The position numbers and the translations under genes are program-made. Below, in pieces: positions 61,581 through 64,000 of a stretch of 64,000 nt of DNA. How positions within the stretch are numbered: the first letter of the stretch is position 1; every line of letters begins with the position of its first letter. Source of the DNA: Streptomyces sp. A3M-1-3 (lineage in GTDB: Bacteria; Actinomycetota; Actinomycetes; Streptomycetales; Streptomycetaceae); assembly GCF_024213665.1 (NCBI RefSeq), contig NZ_JANAVP010000002.1:249225-313224 (forward strand), given 5' to 3'. Under the pieces are notes generated by a model. The model was not told where the DNA came from. It saw nothing but the letters and a program-made list of their open reading frames with translations, and searched no databases.

Positions 61581-62282
61581 TCAGTTCAATCGCGTGATCA
61601 GAGTTCTCAGGAAAGGGAGATCCACGTCTTCGAGGGACCGGACGACCGTCCGGCCCGGCGCCGGCGCGATGGGCGCGACCGACGGCACCGCCACTACCCG
61701 GCAGCCGGCCGCCTCGGCGGCGGCCACGCCGGTGGCCGTGTCCTCGATGACCGCGCAGCGCGCGGGGTGGGCGCCCAGGCCCTCGGCGGCCAGCAGGTAC
61801 GGGTCGGGGTGCGGCTTGGTACGCGCCACCTCGTCACCGGCGACGGTCAGCGCGAAGCGGTGGGTACCCAGCGATCCGAGGACCCGGTCGATGATCCGCC
61901 GGTGCGAGGCGGACACCAGGGCGGTGGGGATGTTGTGCGCGGCCAGCTCGGTGAGCAGCCGCTCGGCGCCGGGCATCATGGGCAGGCTGTGCCCGATGCG
62001 CTCCTCGAAGCGGTCGTTGAGCAGTACGGTCAGCTCGGTGAGGGTGATGTCGGCACCGGTCGCCTGGATGAGGTAGCCGGCGCTGCGGGTCATCGGGCCG
62101 CCCACCACGATGTCGCGCCAGGTCTCGTCGAGGGTGTGCCCGAGATCGGCGAAGACCTCCACTTCGGCGTCCCACCAGAAGCCCTCGGTGTCCACCAGGG
62201 TGCCGTCCATGTCGAGCAGCACGGCCTGGAGGGCGGAGCCGTCGGCCGTACGGGTTACGGGCGCGGGAACCGTACTGGTCAT
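61581..62282 (-). CDS. HAD-superfamily hydrolase, beta-phosphoglucomutase-like (phosphatase)
   Basis: A 233-residue HAD protein. Motif I is VLLDMDGTLVDTEGFWW (nucleophile and acid Asp), motif II Ser lies in PTALVSASHRRIIDRVLG, motif III Lys lies in RTKPHPDPYLLAAEGLG, and motif IV in CAVIEDTATGVAAAEAAG. The cap is the alpha-helical C1 type. It removes phosphate from a small substrate; the substrate is unknown. ATG 62282 has GGAGGTG 7 bp upstream. It follows metH, with a terminator between. Confidence 0.92.
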   Translation of the reverse strand: MTSTVPAPVTRTADGSALQAVLLDMDGTLVDTEGFWWDAEVEVFADLGHTLDETWRDIVVGGPMTRSAGYLIQATGADITLTELTVLLNDRFEERIGHSLPMMPGAERLLTELAAHNIPTALVSASHRRIIDRVLGSLGTHRFALTVAGDEVARTKPHPDPYLLAAEGLGAHPARCAVIEDTATGVAAAEAAGCRVVAVPSVAPIAPAPGRTVVRSLEDVDLPFLRTLITRLN

Positions 62283-62309
62283 CCGGGCACACCTCCAAGA
62301 GGGACGAGA

Positions 62310-62348
62310 AGGCCGGTGGCCTTCCCAGGAGGGAAGGCCAACCGGCCT
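62310..62348 (-). terminator. Hairpin terminator after metH
   Basis: A long stem (AGGCCGGTGGCCTTCCC at 62310-62326 with GGGAAGGCCAACCGGCCT at 62331-62348, about one mismatch) and an AGGA loop lie between the metH stop and the HAD gene. Confidence 0.82.
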
Positions 62349-62412
62349 GCGCTGGACCGACCAGTGTACGACGTGTCCGCTCGACGTGCGCGACAGCAAT
62401 GCCCGGGCGGCG

Positions 62413-64000
62413 CTACCGGGCGTTGAAGTACTTCGCCTCGGGGTGGTGAATGACGATCGCGTCGGTGGACTGCTCGGGGTGGAGCTGGAACTCCTCGGAG
62501 AGGTGGACGCCGATCCGCTCCGGCTGGAGCAGCTCGGCGATCTTCGCCCGGTCCTCCAGGTCGGGGCAGGCACCGTAGCCGAGTGAGAAGCGCGCACCGC
62601 GGTACTTGAGCGCGAACATGTCCTCGACGTCGGTCGGGTCCTCGCCGGCGAAGCCGAGCTCGGAGCGGACGCGGGCGTGCCAGTACTCGGCGAGGGCTTC
62701 GGCGAGCTGGACGGACAGGCCGTGGAGTTCCAGGTAGTCGCGGTAGGCGTTTGCCTCGAACAGCTCGGCGGTGGCCTCGCCGATCCGTGAGCCGACCGTG
62801 ACGACCTGCAGGCCCACGACATCGGTCTCGCCGGACTCCTCCGGGCGGAAGAAGTCCGCCAGGCACAGGCGGCGGCCGCGGCGCTGGCGCGGGAAGGTGA
62901 ACCGGGTGCGCTCCGAGCCGTCCTCGCCCAGGAGGATCAGGTCGTCGCCCTTGGACACGCAGGGGAAGTAGCCGTGGACGACCGCGGCTTCCAGCAGGTT
63001 GTCGGTGTGCAGCTTGTCGAGCCAGCCGCGCAGCCGGGGCCTGCCCTCGGTCTCCACCAGCTCCTCGTACGTGGGTCCGGTGCCGGTGCGGGCCTGCTTC
63101 AGGCCCCACTGGCCCTTGAACAGGGCGCCCTCGTCGAGCCAGGAGGCGTACTCCTTGAGGCCGATGCCCTTGACCACCCGGGTGCCCCAGAACGGCGGCG
63201 TCGGGACCGGATTGTCGACCGCCACGTCCGAGCGGGCGGCGCCTTCCTCGGGGCGCTCCTCCGCAACGGCGGTGGCGGTGGGCCGCACGCGGCGCTGCTT
63301 GAGCTCGGGGAGGGCGGCGCCGGGGACGCCGCGCTTGACCGCGATGAGGGCGTCCATCAGCCGCAGGCCCTCGAACGCGTCGCGGGCATAGCGGACCTCG
63401 CCCTCGTAGATCTCGTGCAGGTCCTGCTCGACATACGCACGGGTCAGCGCCGCACCGCCGAGGATCACCGGGTAGTCGGCCGCCAGCTTGCGCTGGTTGA
63501 GCTCCTCCAGGTTCTCCTTCATGATCACGGTCGACTTGACGAGCAGCCCGGACATGCCGATCACATCGGCGCGGTGCTCTTCGGCGGCTTCCAGGATCGC
63601 GGAGACCGGCTGCTTGATGCCGAGGTTGACGACGTTGTAGCCGTTGTTGGACAGGATGATGTCGACCAGGTTCTTGCCGATGTCATGCACGTCGCCGCGG
63701 ACGGTGGCCAGCACGATCGTGCCCTTGCCCTCCGCGTCCGACTTCTCCATGTGCGGCTCCAGGTGCGCGACCGCGGTCTTCATGACTTCGGCGGACTGGA
63801 GCACGAACGGCAGCTGCATCTGGCCGGAGCCGAACAGCTCACCGACGACCTTCATGCCCTCCAGCAGCGTGTCGTTGACGATGTCGAGGGCGGGGCGGTC
63901 CTGGAGGGCCTCGTCGAGGTCTGTTTGGAGCCCGTTCTTCTCGCCGTCGATGATCCGGCGCTGCAGCCGCTCGTCCAGCGGCAGGGCGAGGAGTTCCTCT
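62413..64000 (-). CDS. metH: Methionine synthase MetH (cobalamin-dependent), C-terminal part, cut by the window edge
   Basis: The frame is open to the right edge, so only about 529 C-terminal residues are present and the methyltransferase domains lie outside. The cobalamin domain is clear: VRGDVHDIGKNLVDIILSNNGYNVVNLG contains the DxHxxG motif with the cobalt-coordinating His. The activation (AdoMet-binding) domain follows, with DFFRPEESGETDVVGLQVVTVGSRI, EALAEYWHARVRSELG, and RGARFSLGYGACPDLEDRAKIAELL (the RxxxGY-type AdoMet motif). It methylates homocysteine to methionine using methylcobalamin. Confidence 0.96.
   Translation of the reverse strand, partial: EELLALPLDERLQRRIIDGEKNGLQTDLDEALQDRPALDIVNDTLLEGMKVVGELFGSGQMQLPFVLQSAEVMKTAVAHLEPHMEKSDAEGKGTIVLATVRGDVHDIGKNLVDIILSNNGYNVVNLGIKQPVSAILEAAEEHRADVIGMSGLLVKSTVIMKENLEELNQRKLAADYPVILGGAALTRAYVEQDLHEIYEGEVRYARDAFEGLRLMDALIAVKRGVPGAALPELKQRRVRPTATAVAEERPEEGAARSDVAVDNPVPTPPFWGTRVVKGIGLKEYASWLDEGALFKGQWGLKQARTGTGPTYEELVETEGRPRLRGWLDKLHTDNLLEAAVVHGYFPCVSKGDDLILLGEDGSERTRFTFPRQRRGRRLCLADFFRPEESGETDVVGLQVVTVGSRIGEATAELFEANAYRDYLELHGLSVQLAEALAEYWHARVRSELGFAGEDPTDVEDMFALKYRGARFSLGYGACPDLEDRAKIAELLQPERIGVHLSEEFQLHPEQSTDAIVIHHPEAKYFNAR

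Noticed and set aside
61214..61597. Plus-strand frame of 127 codons in the 478-bp gap
   Set aside because: No ribosome binding site, no recognisable domain, and amino acid composition typical of non-coding GC-rich DNA.

Overview
The window is high-GC chromosomal DNA of a Streptomyces or very close relative. Evidence is the GC-rich codon usage with many GTG/TTG starts, a complete Pup-proteasome gene set, iron boxes of the DmdR/IdeR type, and a gene order that I recognise from the Streptomyces core chromosome (glnA4 region, opuA, tatAC, pafBC, pafA, prcBA, pup, dop, arc, metH). Coding density is high. I saw no insertion sequence, prophage, CRISPR array, tRNA or rRNA gene.

Positions 1-9242: an alanine-racemase-fold amino-acid deaminase/aldolase, a DUF2510 membrane protein, then what looks like a complete gamma-glutamyl ethanolamine (or related amine) utilisation locus. 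A leftward operon (GlnA4-type glutamine-synthetase-like ligase, aldehyde dehydrogenase, SDR dehydrogenase) is divergent from a FadR-type regulator, an APC permease and a class-I-amidotransferase-type gamma-glutamyl hydrolase. The two control regions share a GGT-N10-ACC element.

Positions 9243-17998: LysR regulator with a divergent TDT-family transporter, an AI-2E-family membrane protein whose 3' end overlaps the transporter gene, a BtuF-like protein, an XRE-cupin regulator, then an iron-controlled divergent pair: a cytoplasmic Ntn-hydrolase (penicillin-acylase family) plus GNAT acyltransferase on the left, a siderophore-interacting reductase on the right, with a near-consensus iron box between.

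Positions 18001-23087: OpuA-type osmoprotectant ABC transporter, a 5'-3' exonuclease and a second siderophore-interacting protein with its own iron box. Positions 23090-30394: a SigK/RskA-like ECF sigma and anti-sigma pair converging on a five-gene lipid operon (FAD amine oxidase, DUF1365, two cyclopropane-fatty-acid-synthase paralogues, DUF1295). This has the same gene content as the mycobacterial sigK locus, and both transcription units carry the same CCAATC-N16-(A/C)CGAAT promoter. A truncated ABA4-like gene lies just in front of sigK.

Positions 30522-33522: an RluA pseudouridine synthase, then the ruins of a urea carboxylase/allophanate hydrolase locus: an intact TetR gene, a perfect palindromic operator, a frameshifted UAAP1 gene and a deleted, frameshifted allophanate hydrolase tail.

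Positions 33611-55877 hold housekeeping and protein-quality genes: a Ski2/Mtr4-like helicase, tatC/tatA, two small proteins, the WYL regulators PafC/PafB, two FKBP prolyl isomerases, PafA (Pup ligase), an MFS exporter with a divergent LacI regulator, PrcA/PrcB, an endonuclease-VII-like zinc protein, Pup, Dop, the ARC ATPase, a ferredoxin, a membrane-anchored FG-GAP-like protein, TrmI and an M50 protease. Positions 56004-64000: a RecB-like Fe-S nuclease with a 93-bp tandem repeat over its stop codon, an orphan response regulator, two solute-binding lipoproteins, a HAD phosphatase and the C-terminal part of MetH, which runs off the right edge.
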